From contig NZ_JARXYP010000002.1 of NCBI RefSeq assembly GCF_029893805.1, positions 6,262,001 through 6,326,000 of the forward strand: 64,000 bases of DNA, given 5' to 3'. A program made the position numbers and the translations under genes. Shown piece by piece: positions 45,122-56,425 of the stretch. Numbering within the stretch: the first letter of the stretch is position 1; each line of letters opens with the position of its first letter. The DNA comes from Streptomyces sp. SAI-135. GTDB lineage: Bacteria > Actinomycetota > Actinomycetes > Streptomycetales > Streptomycetaceae. Under the pieces are notes generated by a model, which worked only from the letters and a program-made list of their open reading frames with translations, made no database searches and had not been told where the DNA came from.

Positions 45122-45304
45122 CAGCAGCGAGCCTACGGATCGGCACTGACAACGCCCACCGAGTTTTGGCCGTACCGGAATCGGCCGCTGGACCTACGAC
45201 CTGCGTGTTCGAGGGGTCGTACCGCCGCATCAGCCGATCGGTCGATGCCGGATCGAGCGTGACGGGCGATGCGGCGGCGGGGCCCGGCCCGGGACGCTGC
45301 TGCC

Positions 45305-46222
45305 ATGTCCTTCATCGAAGTCAGCGAACTGCGCAAGTCCTACGGCGGCCGCGCCGTCGTGGACGGGGTGTCCTTCGCCGTAGAGGAGGGCGAGATCTTC
45401 GGGATCCTCGGCCCGAACGGCGCCGGCAAGACCACCACCGTCGAGTGCGTCGAGGGCCTCAGGCTCCCCGACGCGGGCCGCGTCCGGGTCACCGGCCTCG
45501 ACCCCGTCGCCGACCACGCGCGCGTGGCCCGGGTCCTCGGCGCCCAGCTCCAGGAGAGCGAGCTCCAGGCCAAGCTGACGGTCCGCGAGGCGCTGGAGCT
45601 CTACTCGGCGTTCTACGAGCGGCCCCTCGACTGGCGGCCGCTCGCCGAGCGCCTGGGGCTCGCCCAGCAGGTCGCCACCCGGTTCGGCAAGCTCTCCGGC
45701 GGCCAGAAGCAGCGCCTGTTCATCGCGCTCGCGCTGGTCGGCAACCCCCGGATCGTCGTCCTGGACGAGCTGACCACCGGCCTCGATCCGCGCGCCCGCC
45801 GCGACACCTGGGAGCTGATCGAGGACGTCCGCGCGAACGGCGTGACCGTCCTGCTCGTCACCCACTTCATGGAGGAGGCGCAGCGGCTCTGCGACCGGAT
45901 CGCCGTGATCGACAGGGGCCGGGTCGCCGCCCTGGACACCCCGGCCGGACTCATCCGGCGCTCGGCGGGCGGCACGGTCATCAGCTTCACGCCCTCCGCC
46001 CCGCTGGACGCGCACGAGCTCGACACCCTGCCCGCGCTCGCCTCCGTCGAGGACCGGGAGGGCCGTCTCACCCTCTCCGGCACCGACGAGACGGTGAACG
46101 CCGTGATCACCCTGCTCGCCCGCCGGCACGTCACCGCCCACCAGCTCCGGGTCGTCGACGCCACCCTCGACGACGCGTTCCTCGACCTCACGAGGACCGA
46201 CGCCCAGGAGGCCACGGCATGA
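45305..46222 (+). CDS. ABC-2 type exporter ATP-binding protein (DrrA-like)
   Basis: A 305-residue ATPase with Walker A (GPNGAGKTTT), Q-loop (LGAQLQESEL), signature (LSGGQKQR), Walker B (IVVLDELTTGLD) and a switch His (LVTHFMEEAQ), followed by the C-terminal domain typical of DrrA/NodI-type drug or lipid export ATPases. Leu in place of Pro after the catalytic Glu (DEL) is a variant seen in this subfamily. ATG 45305 has only a weak SD. ATGA overlap with the permease gene. The operon continues with a two-component system that probably controls it. Confidence 0.93.
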   Translation: MSFIEVSELRKSYGGRAVVDGVSFAVEEGEIFGILGPNGAGKTTTVECVEGLRLPDAGRVRVTGLDPVADHARVARVLGAQLQESELQAKLTVREALELYSAFYERPLDWRPLAERLGLAQQVATRFGKLSGGQKQRLFIALALVGNPRIVVLDELTTGLDPRARRDTWELIEDVRANGVTVLLVTHFMEEAQRLCDRIAVIDRGRVAALDTPAGLIRRSAGGTVISFTPSAPLDAHELDTLPALASVEDREGRLTLSGTDETVNAVITLLARRHVTAHQLRVVDATLDDAFLDLTRTDAQEATA

Positions 46223-46953
46223 ACACCGCCGTACTGCGGACCGAGGTCCGGCTCTTCCTCCGCGAACCCGGCGCCCTCTTCTGGATCCTGCTGTTCCCGA
46301 CCCTGCTCCTGGTGATCCTCGGTTCGGTCCCGTCCTTCCGGCACCACGACCCCGACCTCGGCGGCCTCAGGACCATCGACGTCTACGTGCCCGTGGCCGT
46401 GCTCCTCGGCCTGATCGTCGGCGGCCTCCAGTCCATGCCGCAGACCCTCACCGGCTACCGCGAACGCGGCATCCTGCGCCGCATGTCCACCACTCCGGTC
46501 CGCCCGGCCGCCCTGCTCACCGCGCAGATGACCGTCTACGGCGGCGCCGCCCTGGCGTCCGCGCTCCTCGCGCTCGCCGTCGGCCGGTTCGCCTTCGACG
46601 TACGACTGCCCGAGCAGCCCCTGGGCTACCTGCTGGCCCTGGTGCTCGCCGTGCTCGCCGCCCTCGCGCTGGGCGCGGTGGTCTCCTCGCTGTCCCGGAC
46701 CACGAAGATCGCCGGGGCGATCGGTTCCGCCGTGTTCTTTCCCGCGATGTTCTGCGCGGGAGTCTGGGCGCCGGTGCAGACCATGCCGGACGTCCTCGCC
46801 CGGATCGTCGGGTACACGCCGTTCGGCGCGGCCGCGGAGGCCCTGAACCGGGCCGCGGCCGGCGACGGGCCGGGCTGGACCCACCTCGGCGTCCTCGTCG
46901 CCTGGACGGTCCTGCTCACGGCCGCGGCCGCACGCTGGTTCCGCTGGGAGTGA
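46219..46953 (+). CDS. ABC-2 type exporter permease
   Basis: A 244-residue membrane protein with six predicted helices: an N-terminal RTEVRLFLREPGALFWILLFPTLLLVILG segment typical of ABC-2 permeases, a cytoplasmic GYRERGILRRMSTTPVRP coupling region, and the PFGAAAEALNRA motif before the last helix. It pairs with the upstream ATPase as a dimeric exporter. ATG 46219 overlaps the ATPase stop. The histidine kinase gene begins a few bases after its stop. The substrate is unknown. Confidence 0.92.
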   Translation: MNTAVLRTEVRLFLREPGALFWILLFPTLLLVILGSVPSFRHHDPDLGGLRTIDVYVPVAVLLGLIVGGLQSMPQTLTGYRERGILRRMSTTPVRPAALLTAQMTVYGGAALASALLALAVGRFAFDVRLPEQPLGYLLALVLAVLAALALGAVVSSLSRTTKIAGAIGSAVFFPAMFCAGVWAPVQTMPDVLARIVGYTPFGAAAEALNRAAAGDGPGWTHLGVLVAWTVLLTAAAARWFRWE

Positions 46954-46960
46954 GCGGAGC

Positions 46961-48229
46961 GTGCCGGACACTGGGGTCATGACCGACACCGCGCCGGTGG
47001 AGCCCCGGGCCTCCTTCGACAGCTGGGGCCCCTACGCGCTGCTGGGCGCCGGTGTCGTGGCGGCGGCCGTGTCCGCCCGGCCGGTCGGCATGGGCCGGTC
47101 CGCGATGACCGTCTCGGCGGTACTCGTCGTCGCGGGCGCCCTGCTCCAGGTGTGGTGGGGGAGGGTGCGGCGCGGCCGGCCGGGCCCGAGCCGGACCGGT
47201 GTGTGCCTCTACTTCCTGCGCTGGGGCCTCGGGTTCGTGCTGACCTGGCTCAATCCGTTCTTCGCCTTCTACGCCGTGACCGGCTACTACACCGCCGCCC
47301 GGGAGCTGCCCCGCCGGCTGGTGATGCCCGGTCTGTTCCTGACCGCGATCACCATGGCCGGCAGCGAGGTGGGCGGCATGCCGCCGCACGGGCCGCTCCT
47401 GTGGACCGGCTTCTTCCTCGTCCTGGGCCTCAACATGGGCCTGGTCAGCGTGTTCACCCGGTTCGCGCTCCAGGAGCAGGAGCGTGCCCGCGTCCAGGCC
47501 GAGACCATCGCCGAACTGGAGCGCACCAACACCGCGCTCCAGCAGGCGCTCGACGAGAACGCCGCCCTTCACGCCCAACTCCTCGTCCAGGCAAGGGAGG
47601 CGGGCGTGGCCGACGAGCGCAGGCGGCTCGCCGCCGAGATCCACGACACCCTCGCCCAAGGCCTGACCGGGATCATCGCCCAGCTCCAGGTCGTCGTGAA
47701 CACGCCCGACGAGAACCAGGCCCGCGAGCATGTGCACCGGGCCATGGACCTCGCCCGTCACAGCCTGGGCGAGGCGCGCCGCTCGGTGCACAACCTCGCC
47801 CCGGTCGCGCTGGCCGACGCGGGGCTCCCCGAGGCCCTGAAGCAGACGGTCACCGACTGGGGCGAACGCACCGGTGTACGCGCGGAGTTCACGGTCACCG
47901 GCACCGCCGAGCAACTCCACGACGAGGTGTCCGCGACCCTGCTCAGGATCGCCCAGGAGGCCCTGTCCAACGCCGCCCGGCACGCGCACGCCGCCCGCCT
48001 CGGCGTCACCCTCAGCTTCCTGACCGACGAGGTCATCCTCGACATCCGTGACGACGGAGGCGGTTTCGACCCGCTCGCCCTGCCCGCCCGCACCCGCACG
48101 GGCGGCTTCGGCCTCGACGGCATGCGGGCCCGCGCCGAACGCATCGCGGGCTCCCTGACCGTCGAGTCCGAACCGGGTCACGGCACGGCGCTGTCGGCTC
48201 GCGTACCGTTGGTCCGCCATGACCGGTGA
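46961..48229 (+). CDS. Sensor histidine kinase, NarL/DesK type
   Basis: 422 residues from GTG 46961 (GGGAG 10 bp upstream); ATG 46979 is an alternative. About four to five N-terminal membrane helices (residues 25-165) sense the signal, with no large extracellular domain. A coiled coil (about 172-215) leads to the HisKA_3 dimerisation domain with phospho-acceptor His228 (AAEIHDTLAQGL), then HATPase_c with N box EALSNAARHAHA and G boxes DDGGGFD and GFGLDGMRARA. Overlaps the response regulator by 11 bp. Intramembrane sensing next to an ABC-2 exporter resembles envelope- or antibiotic-stress modules. Confidence 0.93.
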   Translation: MPDTGVMTDTAPVEPRASFDSWGPYALLGAGVVAAAVSARPVGMGRSAMTVSAVLVVAGALLQVWWGRVRRGRPGPSRTGVCLYFLRWGLGFVLTWLNPFFAFYAVTGYYTAARELPRRLVMPGLFLTAITMAGSEVGGMPPHGPLLWTGFFLVLGLNMGLVSVFTRFALQEQERARVQAETIAELERTNTALQQALDENAALHAQLLVQAREAGVADERRRLAAEIHDTLAQGLTGIIAQLQVVVNTPDENQAREHVHRAMDLARHSLGEARRSVHNLAPVALADAGLPEALKQTVTDWGERTGVRAEFTVTGTAEQLHDEVSATLLRIAQEALSNAARHAHAARLGVTLSFLTDEVILDIRDDGGGFDPLALPARTRTGGFGLDGMRARAERIAGSLTVESEPGHGTALSARVPLVRHDR

Positions 48230-48857
48230 CATCTCGGTGCTGATCGTCGACGACCATCCCGTCGTACGGGACGGTCTGCGCGGCATGTTCGAGTCCGCGC
48301 CCGGCTTCAGCGTGCTCGGTGAGGCGTCCAACGGCGTGGAGGCCGTCGAGCGGGCCGCCGCGCTCGACCCCGACGTCATCCTGATGGACCTGCGGATGCC
48401 TGGCGGGGGCGGGGTGGACGCCATCCGCGAGCTGACCCGCGTGAGGGCCCGCGCGAAGGTCCTCGTCCTGACGACGTACGACACGGACTCCGACACGCTG
48501 CCCGCCATCGAGGCGGGAGCGACGGGCTACCTCCTCAAGGACGCCCCGCGCGACGAACTGTTCACGGCGGTCCGGGCGGCCGCCGAGGGCCGTGCGGTCC
48601 TCTCCCCGGCGGTGGCCTCCCGCCTGGTCTCCGCCGTCCGCACGCCCAGGGCACCGGCGAACGAACCCCTCTCCGCCCGCGAGCGCGAGGTCCTCGCCCT
48701 GGTCGCCCGCGGCACCTCCAACCGCGAGATCGCCCGCGAGCTGTTCATCAGCGAGGCCACCGTGAAGACCCATCTCACCCACCTGTACGCCAAGCTGGGC
48801 GCGAAGGACCGCGCGGCGGCGGTCGCGACGGCGTACGAACGCGGGATCCTCGGCTAG
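48219..48857 (+). CDS. NarL/FixJ family response regulator
   Basis: A 212-residue regulator. The receiver domain has the acid pair Asp11/Asp12 and phospho-acceptor Asp57 (VILMDLRMPG), with the switch Thr and Lys (VLTTYDTD, LLKDAP). The C-terminal LuxR-type HTH (about 148-212) reads LSAREREVLALVARGTSNREIARELFISEATVKTHL across two helices. It is the partner of the upstream kinase and the likely activator of the ABC-2 operon. The stop codon shares the palindrome CTAG (48854-48857) with the stop of the convergent sulfatase. Confidence 0.95.
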   Translation: MTGDISVLIVDDHPVVRDGLRGMFESAPGFSVLGEASNGVEAVERAAALDPDVILMDLRMPGGGGVDAIRELTRVRARAKVLVLTTYDTDSDTLPAIEAGATGYLLKDAPRDELFTAVRAAAEGRAVLSPAVASRLVSAVRTPRAPANEPLSAREREVLALVARGTSNREIARELFISEATVKTHLTHLYAKLGAKDRAAAVATAYERGILG

Positions 48858-50266
48858 CTCGGGTACGGCAGCAGCCCGGCCGCCGTCCTCTCCCACGCGC
48901 CCTTCAGCTCGGCGAGCAACTCCGGTTCGTCGGCGGCCAGATCAGCCTGCTCGCGCAGGTCGGCGGCGAGGTCGTAGAGATGGTCCCTGCCGGCCGCGTC
49001 CTGGTAGTACTTCCACTTCCCGCGCCGCAGCGCCCGGTTGGCCCGCACCCGCCAGAACAGGTCCCGCTCCGGCAGCCGTTGGCCCCGCAGCAGGTACCCG
49101 GCCAGGCTGGTGCCGTCCAGCGGGTAGACCGGATCGGGCCGCGCGCCGGCGACCTCCAGGAAGGTCGCCGTCCAGTCGGGGGAGAAGTTCGGCTCGTGGC
49201 TGACCTGGCCGCCGTCGATGCGGTGCGGCCAGCGCACGATGGTCGGCACCCGGATGCCGCCCTCCTGGAGGACGAACTTCTCGCCGCTGAGCGGCCACAG
49301 GTACGACCAGCGCTCACCGCCGTTGTCGCTGGCGAAGTACACCAGCGTGTGCTCCTCCTGGCCCGAGCGGCGCAGGGCGGTGAGCACCTCGCCGACGGCA
49401 GCGTCCAGGCTCTCCACCATCTCGGCGTACTTGGCGACCGAGCCGCCGTCGTAGTGGTTGAGCGCGGCCGAGATCTCCGCCCGGCTCTTCGCCGCGCGGA
49501 TCCTCGCGGCGATCTCCGCGCCGGTCTCCGCGTCGCCCTCCGCGAGCCAGGGCCAGTGCGGGGTGGTGAAGTTGAGGTTCAGCAGCCAGGGCGCGGTGTG
49601 GTCACGGCTCACGTACTCCACCGCCCGCTCGGTGAGGACCTCCGTGTAGTAGCGCAGGTCCTTGTGGGTGGCGTCGCCCTCGTAGAGGTCGTAGTCGCCG
49701 AGCTGGCCGAGCTTGGAGAAGTACTCCAGCACACCGCCGCGGTTGCCGAAGAACTCGTCCCAGCCGGACCTGGTGGGGCTGTAGTCGGGGAGCCAGCCGC
49801 AGTGCCACTTGCCGATCAGGGCGGTCGAGTAACCCGCCTTCTTCAGCAGGGAGGCGAGGGTCGGGTGGTTCGGGTCGAGGCCCTGCGACCGGTCGGCGAC
49901 GGGCTCGGCGAGCCCGCCCGGCGTGCGCCCCGGGTACCGGCCGGTGTACAGGCTGAAGCGGGTCGGCGAGCAGGTCGAGGACCCCGAGTAGGCGTCCGTG
50001 AACCGCACGCCCTGCCGGGCCAGCCGGTCCAGGTTCGGCGTGTTGATGTGCGGGGCGCCGTACGACGACAGGTCGGCCCAGCCGAGGTCGTCGCCGAGGA
50101 TGACGAGGAGGTTGGGGCGCTTGCCGGAGCCGCCTTCGCCCCGGGCCTGGAAGGGGCGTTCGGCAACGGCTTCGGCGGCCTCGGCGGTGGTCGTCGTACC
50201 GGCGACGGCGGTCATGGCACCGCCGCCGACGAGACCACCGAAGGCACGGCGGGATATCTCGGGCAT
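48854..50266 (-). CDS. Secreted arylsulfatase-family hydrolase (Tat substrate)
   Basis: A 470-residue sulfatase from ATG 50266. The N-terminus carries a twin-arginine signal (SRRAFGGLVGGGAM). The metal-binding start NLLVILGDDLGW and the formylglycine motif CSPTR (Cys99) with SLYTGRYPG show a type I sulfatase that needs an FGE enzyme encoded elsewhere. Later motifs include LIGKWHCGW and YFASDNGG. It hydrolyses sulfate (possibly phosphate or phosphonate) esters outside the membrane. GTG 50311 would add 15 residues but has no SD; neither does 50266. It lies 70 bp after glgX on the same strand. Confidence 0.9.
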   Translation of the reverse strand: MPEISRRAFGGLVGGGAMTAVAGTTTTAEAAEAVAERPFQARGEGGSGKRPNLLVILGDDLGWADLSSYGAPHINTPNLDRLARQGVRFTDAYSGSSTCSPTRFSLYTGRYPGRTPGGLAEPVADRSQGLDPNHPTLASLLKKAGYSTALIGKWHCGWLPDYSPTRSGWDEFFGNRGGVLEYFSKLGQLGDYDLYEGDATHKDLRYYTEVLTERAVEYVSRDHTAPWLLNLNFTTPHWPWLAEGDAETGAEIAARIRAAKSRAEISAALNHYDGGSVAKYAEMVESLDAAVGEVLTALRRSGQEEHTLVYFASDNGGERWSYLWPLSGEKFVLQEGGIRVPTIVRWPHRIDGGQVSHEPNFSPDWTATFLEVAGARPDPVYPLDGTSLAGYLLRGQRLPERDLFWRVRANRALRRGKWKYYQDAAGRDHLYDLAADLREQADLAADEPELLAELKGAWERTAAGLLPYPS

Positions 50267-50336
50267 GGCAGCGAGTCTGGCCAGCGGGTCCGTGTATTGG
50301 CCAGCGATCACATGCGCTGTTCACGGGACTGCAATC

Positions 50337-52577
<2,241 letters not shown>

Positions 52578-52743
52578 CGGTCGGCCTCCCACGGCTCGTG
52601 GAACGAGGTGGAAAAGAGCGCGCGACGTCCCGGCCGCGGCACCCCCTCACGTCGTCCTCCCCACTGTTCTGCCCAGCGCTTGCCTCGCATTCACGTCTCC
52701 GTGTGCGAAGCGCGGTACGGGGAGGGTGGGTCCGCCGTCGGGC

Positions 52744-52798
52744 GGCTGCGGGCGCGTGGGGGCTTGTCGTGCGGTTGCCCGCGCCCCTTCAGGGGCCC
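52744..52798. repeat. Dispersed repeat, copy C (intergenic)
   Basis: About 55 bp beginning GGCTGCGGGCGCGTGGGGGC, homologous to the two copies in ABC exporter genes, ending in the hairpin GCCCCTTCAGGGGC. It lies in the 264-bp region between the divergent glgX and L,D-transpeptidase genes, the kind of site where I recall such Streptomyces repeats usually occur. Confidence 0.75.
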
Positions 52799-52841
52799 GA
52801 AGGTCACGTTTCTCCCGGGTGGGCACCGTCGTTGGGTGGGC

Positions 52842-54074
52842 GTGAGACATGGACATGGGCGCGCTCGGCGCTCGCGGGCCGCTTTGGCCGCCGTAGTGAC
52901 ATGGGCAGGACTGCTGGCCGGAGCGGCCGGATGCACGGCGGACGGGGGTGGCGGGATCGGCGGTGTCGGCGGGTTCGGGAAGCCTCCCGCGCCCGAGGAC
53001 GTCATCCGGGTCGCCCCCGACGACGGCACCAGGGGAGTGCCGCCCGAGGAGAGACTGCGGGTCAGGGTGCCCAGCGGGCGCCTGGAGTCGGTCACCGTGG
53101 TCAAGTCCCAGGACGCGCAGGACTTCCCGGTGCCCGGGCACATCTCCGACGACGGGCTGCGCTGGGAACCCGACGAGGCACAGCTCGCGCTGGCCGCCGA
53201 GTACACCGTCGACGCGGTCGCGCTCGACGCCCACGGCCGCCGCTCGGCCCGGCACACCACCTTCACCACCTACGTCCCCGAGGAGCGCTTCGTCGGGTAC
53301 GTCAGCCCGGAGAACCGCTCCACCGTCGGCACCGGGATGATCGTCTCCCTGGAGTTCAACCGGGAGATCGAGGACCGCGCCGCCGTCGAACGGGCCGTGC
53401 ACGTCACCTCGAAGCCGCCCGTCGAGATCCGCCCGCACTGGTTCGGCAAGGGCCGCCTCGACTTCCGCCCCGAGCGCTACTGGGCCCCCGGCACCCGGGT
53501 GACGGTCGCCCTCCGGCTCCGCGACGTGGAAGGCGCGCCCGGCGTCTACGGCCTCCAGTACCGGACCTTCTCCTTCACCGTCGGCCGCAGCCAGGTCTCC
53601 CTCGTCGACGCGGCCGCGCACACCATGCAGGTGCGACGGGACGGCGAACTTCTCGCCACCGTGCCGATCACCGCCGGCGCTCCCAGGACGACCACGTACA
53701 ACGGCAAGATGGTCGTCACCGAGATGCTCGAGGTGACCCGCATGAACAGCCGCACGGTCGGCTTCGGCGGCGAGTACGACATCCCGGACGTCCCGCACGC
53801 CCTGCGGCTGACGGACTCCGGCACCTTCCTGCACGGCAACTACTGGGCGCCCACCGCCCCCGGCAGGGTCAATGTCAGCCACGGCTGCGTGGGGCTCAGG
53901 GACGTCAAGGGCGGCAGCTCGGACACGCCCGCGGGCTGGTTCTTCGACCGGAGTCTCGTCGGGGACGTCGTCGAGGTCGTCCACAGCGACGACAAGAAGG
54001 TCGCTCCCGACAACGGGCTCGGAGGCTGGAACATGGGATGGAAGGAGTGGAAGGCGGGCAGCGCGGTGAAGTGA
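52842..54074 (+). CDS. L,D-transpeptidase lipoprotein (Ig-like/YkuD), copy 1
   Basis: About 410 residues. The start is uncertain: GTG 52842 gives a short basic N-region (RHGHGRARRSR), while GTG 52836 is possible, and neither has an ideal SD. The hydrophobic segment ends in a lipobox (LLAGAAGC), so the protein is membrane-anchored outside. Two Ig-like domains (about 50-245; PHWFGKGRLDFRPERYW) precede the YkuD domain with HGNYW and catalytic SHGCVGLRDVKGG. These enzymes form 3-3 (meso-DAP to meso-DAP) peptidoglycan cross-links. Closely related to the next gene. Confidence 0.92.
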   Translation: MRHGHGRARRSRAALAAVVTWAGLLAGAAGCTADGGGGIGGVGGFGKPPAPEDVIRVAPDDGTRGVPPEERLRVRVPSGRLESVTVVKSQDAQDFPVPGHISDDGLRWEPDEAQLALAAEYTVDAVALDAHGRRSARHTTFTTYVPEERFVGYVSPENRSTVGTGMIVSLEFNREIEDRAAVERAVHVTSKPPVEIRPHWFGKGRLDFRPERYWAPGTRVTVALRLRDVEGAPGVYGLQYRTFSFTVGRSQVSLVDAAAHTMQVRRDGELLATVPITAGAPRTTTYNGKMVVTEMLEVTRMNSRTVGFGGEYDIPDVPHALRLTDSGTFLHGNYWAPTAPGRVNVSHGCVGLRDVKGGSSDTPAGWFFDRSLVGDVVEVVHSDDKKVAPDNGLGGWNMGWKEWKAGSAVK

Positions 54075-54239
54075 CCGGGCTCGAAGGCGGCTTGGCCCCT
54101 CTTCGTTGAAGTTGAAGTTGGGACGAAATGGTGACCTTGGACTTGCACGATGCTCAAAAGTCTGCGGTTAATATTCGCCGACGTGTGCGGAAACGCGCGG
54201 GGGAGCGGGCCTGACCAGGCCCTTCGAGGGGAGAACGAC

Positions 54240-55478
54240 GTGAACGTGCGACCGATACCGGGGGCGTCGGTTGACGCGCGGGGGCGCGGGGCCAAGGGAC
54301 TGCTGGCGCTGATACTGGGCGTGCTGCTGCTGGCCGTCACCGCATGCGGCGGGGGAGGTTCCGGTTCCGGTGACGCCAAGGCGGACAAGGGCGACTCGTC
54401 CGCCACCGAGACCAAGCAGTCCGAGGCGGTCGTCTCCATCAGCCCGAAGGACGGGGCCAGGTCCGTCGACACCAGCGGTGTGCTCAAGGTCGGCGCCACG
54501 AAGGGCAAGTTGACCGAGGTGCAGGTCAAGGACGCCAAGGGCACCGCGATAGCCGGGAAGATAGCCGCGGACGGCGCCTCCTGGACGCCGTCCACCCACC
54601 TCGCCTCCGGCACCGCCTACACCGTGCACGCCGTCGCCAAGGACGCCGAGGGCCGTACCGCCGCCGAGGACTCCCGCTTCACCACCTTGACCCCGAAGAA
54701 CACCTTCATCGGCACCTTCACGCCCGAGGACGGCTCGACCGTCGGCGTCGGAATGCCGTTCTCCATCCGCTTCACCCGGGGCATCACCAGCCCCGAGGCC
54801 GTCGAGAAGGCCATCACGGTCAAGACCACGCCGGCCGTCGACGTCCAGGGCCACTGGTTCGGCAACGACCGCCTCGACTTCCGTCCCGAGAAGTACTGGA
54901 AGGAAGGCACCAAGGTCACCGTCGACCTCAACCTGAACGGGGTCGAGGGCCGCGACGGCGTCTACGGCAAGCAGGACAAGACCGTCTCCTTCACCATCGG
55001 CCGCAACCAGGTCTCCGTCGTGGACGCGAAGAAGCTCACGATGAAGATCACCCAGGACGGCAGGACCGTCAAGACCCTCAAGGTGACCACCGGCAAGCCC
55101 GGTTACGACACCTGGAACGGCCAGATGGTCATCAGCGAGAAGCTCACGGTGACCCGGATGAACGGCGAGACCGTCGGCTACGGCGGCGAGTACGACATCA
55201 AGGACGTCCCGCACGCCGCCCGCCTCACCGACTCGGGCACCTTCATCCACGGCAACTACTGGGGCGGCGACGCCTTCGGCAACTACAACGCCAGCCACGG
55301 CTGCGTGGGCCTGCGTGACGTCAAGGGCGGTTACGACAGCGGGGTACCGGCCGCCTGGTTCTTCAACCACTCGCTGATCGGCGACGTGGTCGTCGTGAAG
55401 AACTCCGACGACGCCACGGTCGCCCCGGAGAACGGCCTCAACGGCTGGAACATGTCGTGGGAGAAGTGGAAGGCGTGA
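54240..55478 (+). CDS. L,D-transpeptidase lipoprotein (Ig-like/YkuD), copy 2
   Basis: A 412-residue lipoprotein. GTG 54240 has GAGGGGAG 6 bp upstream. The signal sequence ends in a lipobox (LLAVTACGGG) followed by a Gly/Ser/Lys-rich tether. Two Ig-like domains contain GHWFGNDRLDFRPEKYW, then YkuD with HGNYW and SHGCVGLRDVKGG, and the C-terminal GWNMSWEKWKA shared with copy 1. It is a peptidoglycan 3-3 cross-linking enzyme on the outer face of the membrane. The 165-bp upstream region has a GAAGTTGAAGTTG direct repeat and an A/T-rich TTAATATT near 54168. Tandem duplicate of 52842-54074. Confidence 0.95.
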   Translation: MNVRPIPGASVDARGRGAKGLLALILGVLLLAVTACGGGGSGSGDAKADKGDSSATETKQSEAVVSISPKDGARSVDTSGVLKVGATKGKLTEVQVKDAKGTAIAGKIAADGASWTPSTHLASGTAYTVHAVAKDAEGRTAAEDSRFTTLTPKNTFIGTFTPEDGSTVGVGMPFSIRFTRGITSPEAVEKAITVKTTPAVDVQGHWFGNDRLDFRPEKYWKEGTKVTVDLNLNGVEGRDGVYGKQDKTVSFTIGRNQVSVVDAKKLTMKITQDGRTVKTLKVTTGKPGYDTWNGQMVISEKLTVTRMNGETVGYGGEYDIKDVPHAARLTDSGTFIHGNYWGGDAFGNYNASHGCVGLRDVKGGYDSGVPAAWFFNHSLIGDVVVVKNSDDATVAPENGLNGWNMSWEKWKA

Positions 55479-55490
55479 CACTGCGCTGAT

Positions 55491-55528
55491 CAGCGGCCCC
55501 GGTGTGAGGTACCGCACCGGGGCCGCTG
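55491..55528. terminator. Perfect 14-bp terminator stem after L,D-transpeptidase 2
   Basis: CAGCGGCCCCGGTG (55491-55504) pairs with CACCGGGGCCGCTG (55515-55528) around a 10-nt loop, 12 bp after the stop codon. No U-run follows. The right arm abuts the promoter of the enoyl-CoA hydratase gene. Confidence 0.8.
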
Positions 55529-55554
55529 CCGTTAGTCCCCGTTAACCTGCTGGC

Positions 55555-56322
55555 ATGACCGTGAATCTCGAAGTCGCCGAAGGCGTCGGCACCATCCGTC
55601 TCGACCGGCCGCCCATGAACGCGCTGGACGTGGCCACCCAGGACCGGCTGAAGGAGCTCGCCGAGGAGGCGACCCGGCGCGAGGACGTGCGCGCGGTGAT
55701 CGTGTACGGCGGGGAGAAGGTGTTCGCGGCCGGCGCGGACATCAAGGAGATGCAGGCCATGGACCACACCGCGATGGTCCTGCGCGCCCGTGCCCTCCAG
55801 GACTCGTTCTCGGCGGTGGCCCGCATCCCCAAGCCGGTCGTCGCGGCCGTCACCGGGTACGCCCTGGGCGGCGGCTGCGAGCTCGCGCTGTGCGCGGACT
55901 TCCGCATCGCCGCGGAGAACGCCAAGCTGGGGCAGCCGGAGATCCTGCTCGGACTGATCCCGGGCGCGGGCGGCACCCAGCGCCTGGCCCGGCTGGTCGG
56001 CCCGTCCAGGGCGAAGGACCTGATCTTCACGGGCCGTATGGTCAAGGCCGACGAGGCGCTGACGCTCGGTCTCGTGGACCGGGTCGTGCCGGCCGGCGAG
56101 GTCTACACCGAGGCGCACGCGTGGGCGGCGAAGCTCGCGCAGGGACCGGCGATCGCGCTGCGCGCCGCGAAGGAGTCGATCGACACGGGTCTGGAGACCG
56201 ACATCGAGACGGGCCTCGCGGTGGAACGGAACTGGTTCGCAGGTCTGTTCGCCACGGAGGACCGCGAGCGGGGCATGAAGAGTTTCGTCGAGGAAGGCCC
56301 CGGCAAGGCGAAATTCCTCTGA
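55555..56322 (+). CDS. Enoyl-CoA hydratase/isomerase family protein
   Basis: A 255-residue crotonase-fold enzyme. The oxyanion-hole segments AAGADIKEM (about 62-70) and GYALGGGCELALCADF (about 102-117) are present. Both catalytic Glu positions are plausible: Glu in GGCELAL and Glu in GQPEILLGLIPGAGGTQRL. This is consistent with hydration of trans-2-enoyl-CoA in fatty acid or phenylacetate degradation. No Shine-Dalgarno sequence precedes ATG 55555. TAACCT at 55543-55548 is placed so that transcription would start at the ATG, suggesting a leaderless mRNA. The gene is monocistronic. Confidence 0.93.
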   Translation: MTVNLEVAEGVGTIRLDRPPMNALDVATQDRLKELAEEATRREDVRAVIVYGGEKVFAAGADIKEMQAMDHTAMVLRARALQDSFSAVARIPKPVVAAVTGYALGGGCELALCADFRIAAENAKLGQPEILLGLIPGAGGTQRLARLVGPSRAKDLIFTGRMVKADEALTLGLVDRVVPAGEVYTEAHAWAAKLAQGPAIALRAAKESIDTGLETDIETGLAVERNWFAGLFATEDRERGMKSFVEEGPGKAKFL

Positions 56323-56381
56323 ACCACTTGCAATTGACGCGGTGTCTGATCCGGGTCCCTCGATGGGGCGGTTTATGGGAG

Positions 56382-56398
56382 CCTTAACGCAACCTTAA
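56382..56398. repeat. CCTTAA direct repeat, 11-bp spacing
   Basis: CCTTAA occurs at 56382-56387 and 56393-56398, exactly 11 bp apart, just upstream of the ATPase gene. A third copy at 57103-57108 touches the ATG of the NodB gene. Same-face spacing suggests a possible binding site. No regulator is known to me. Confidence 0.35.
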
Positions 56399-56425
56399 GT
56401 CTGCCTTGTCGAGGGAGTCCGTCGA

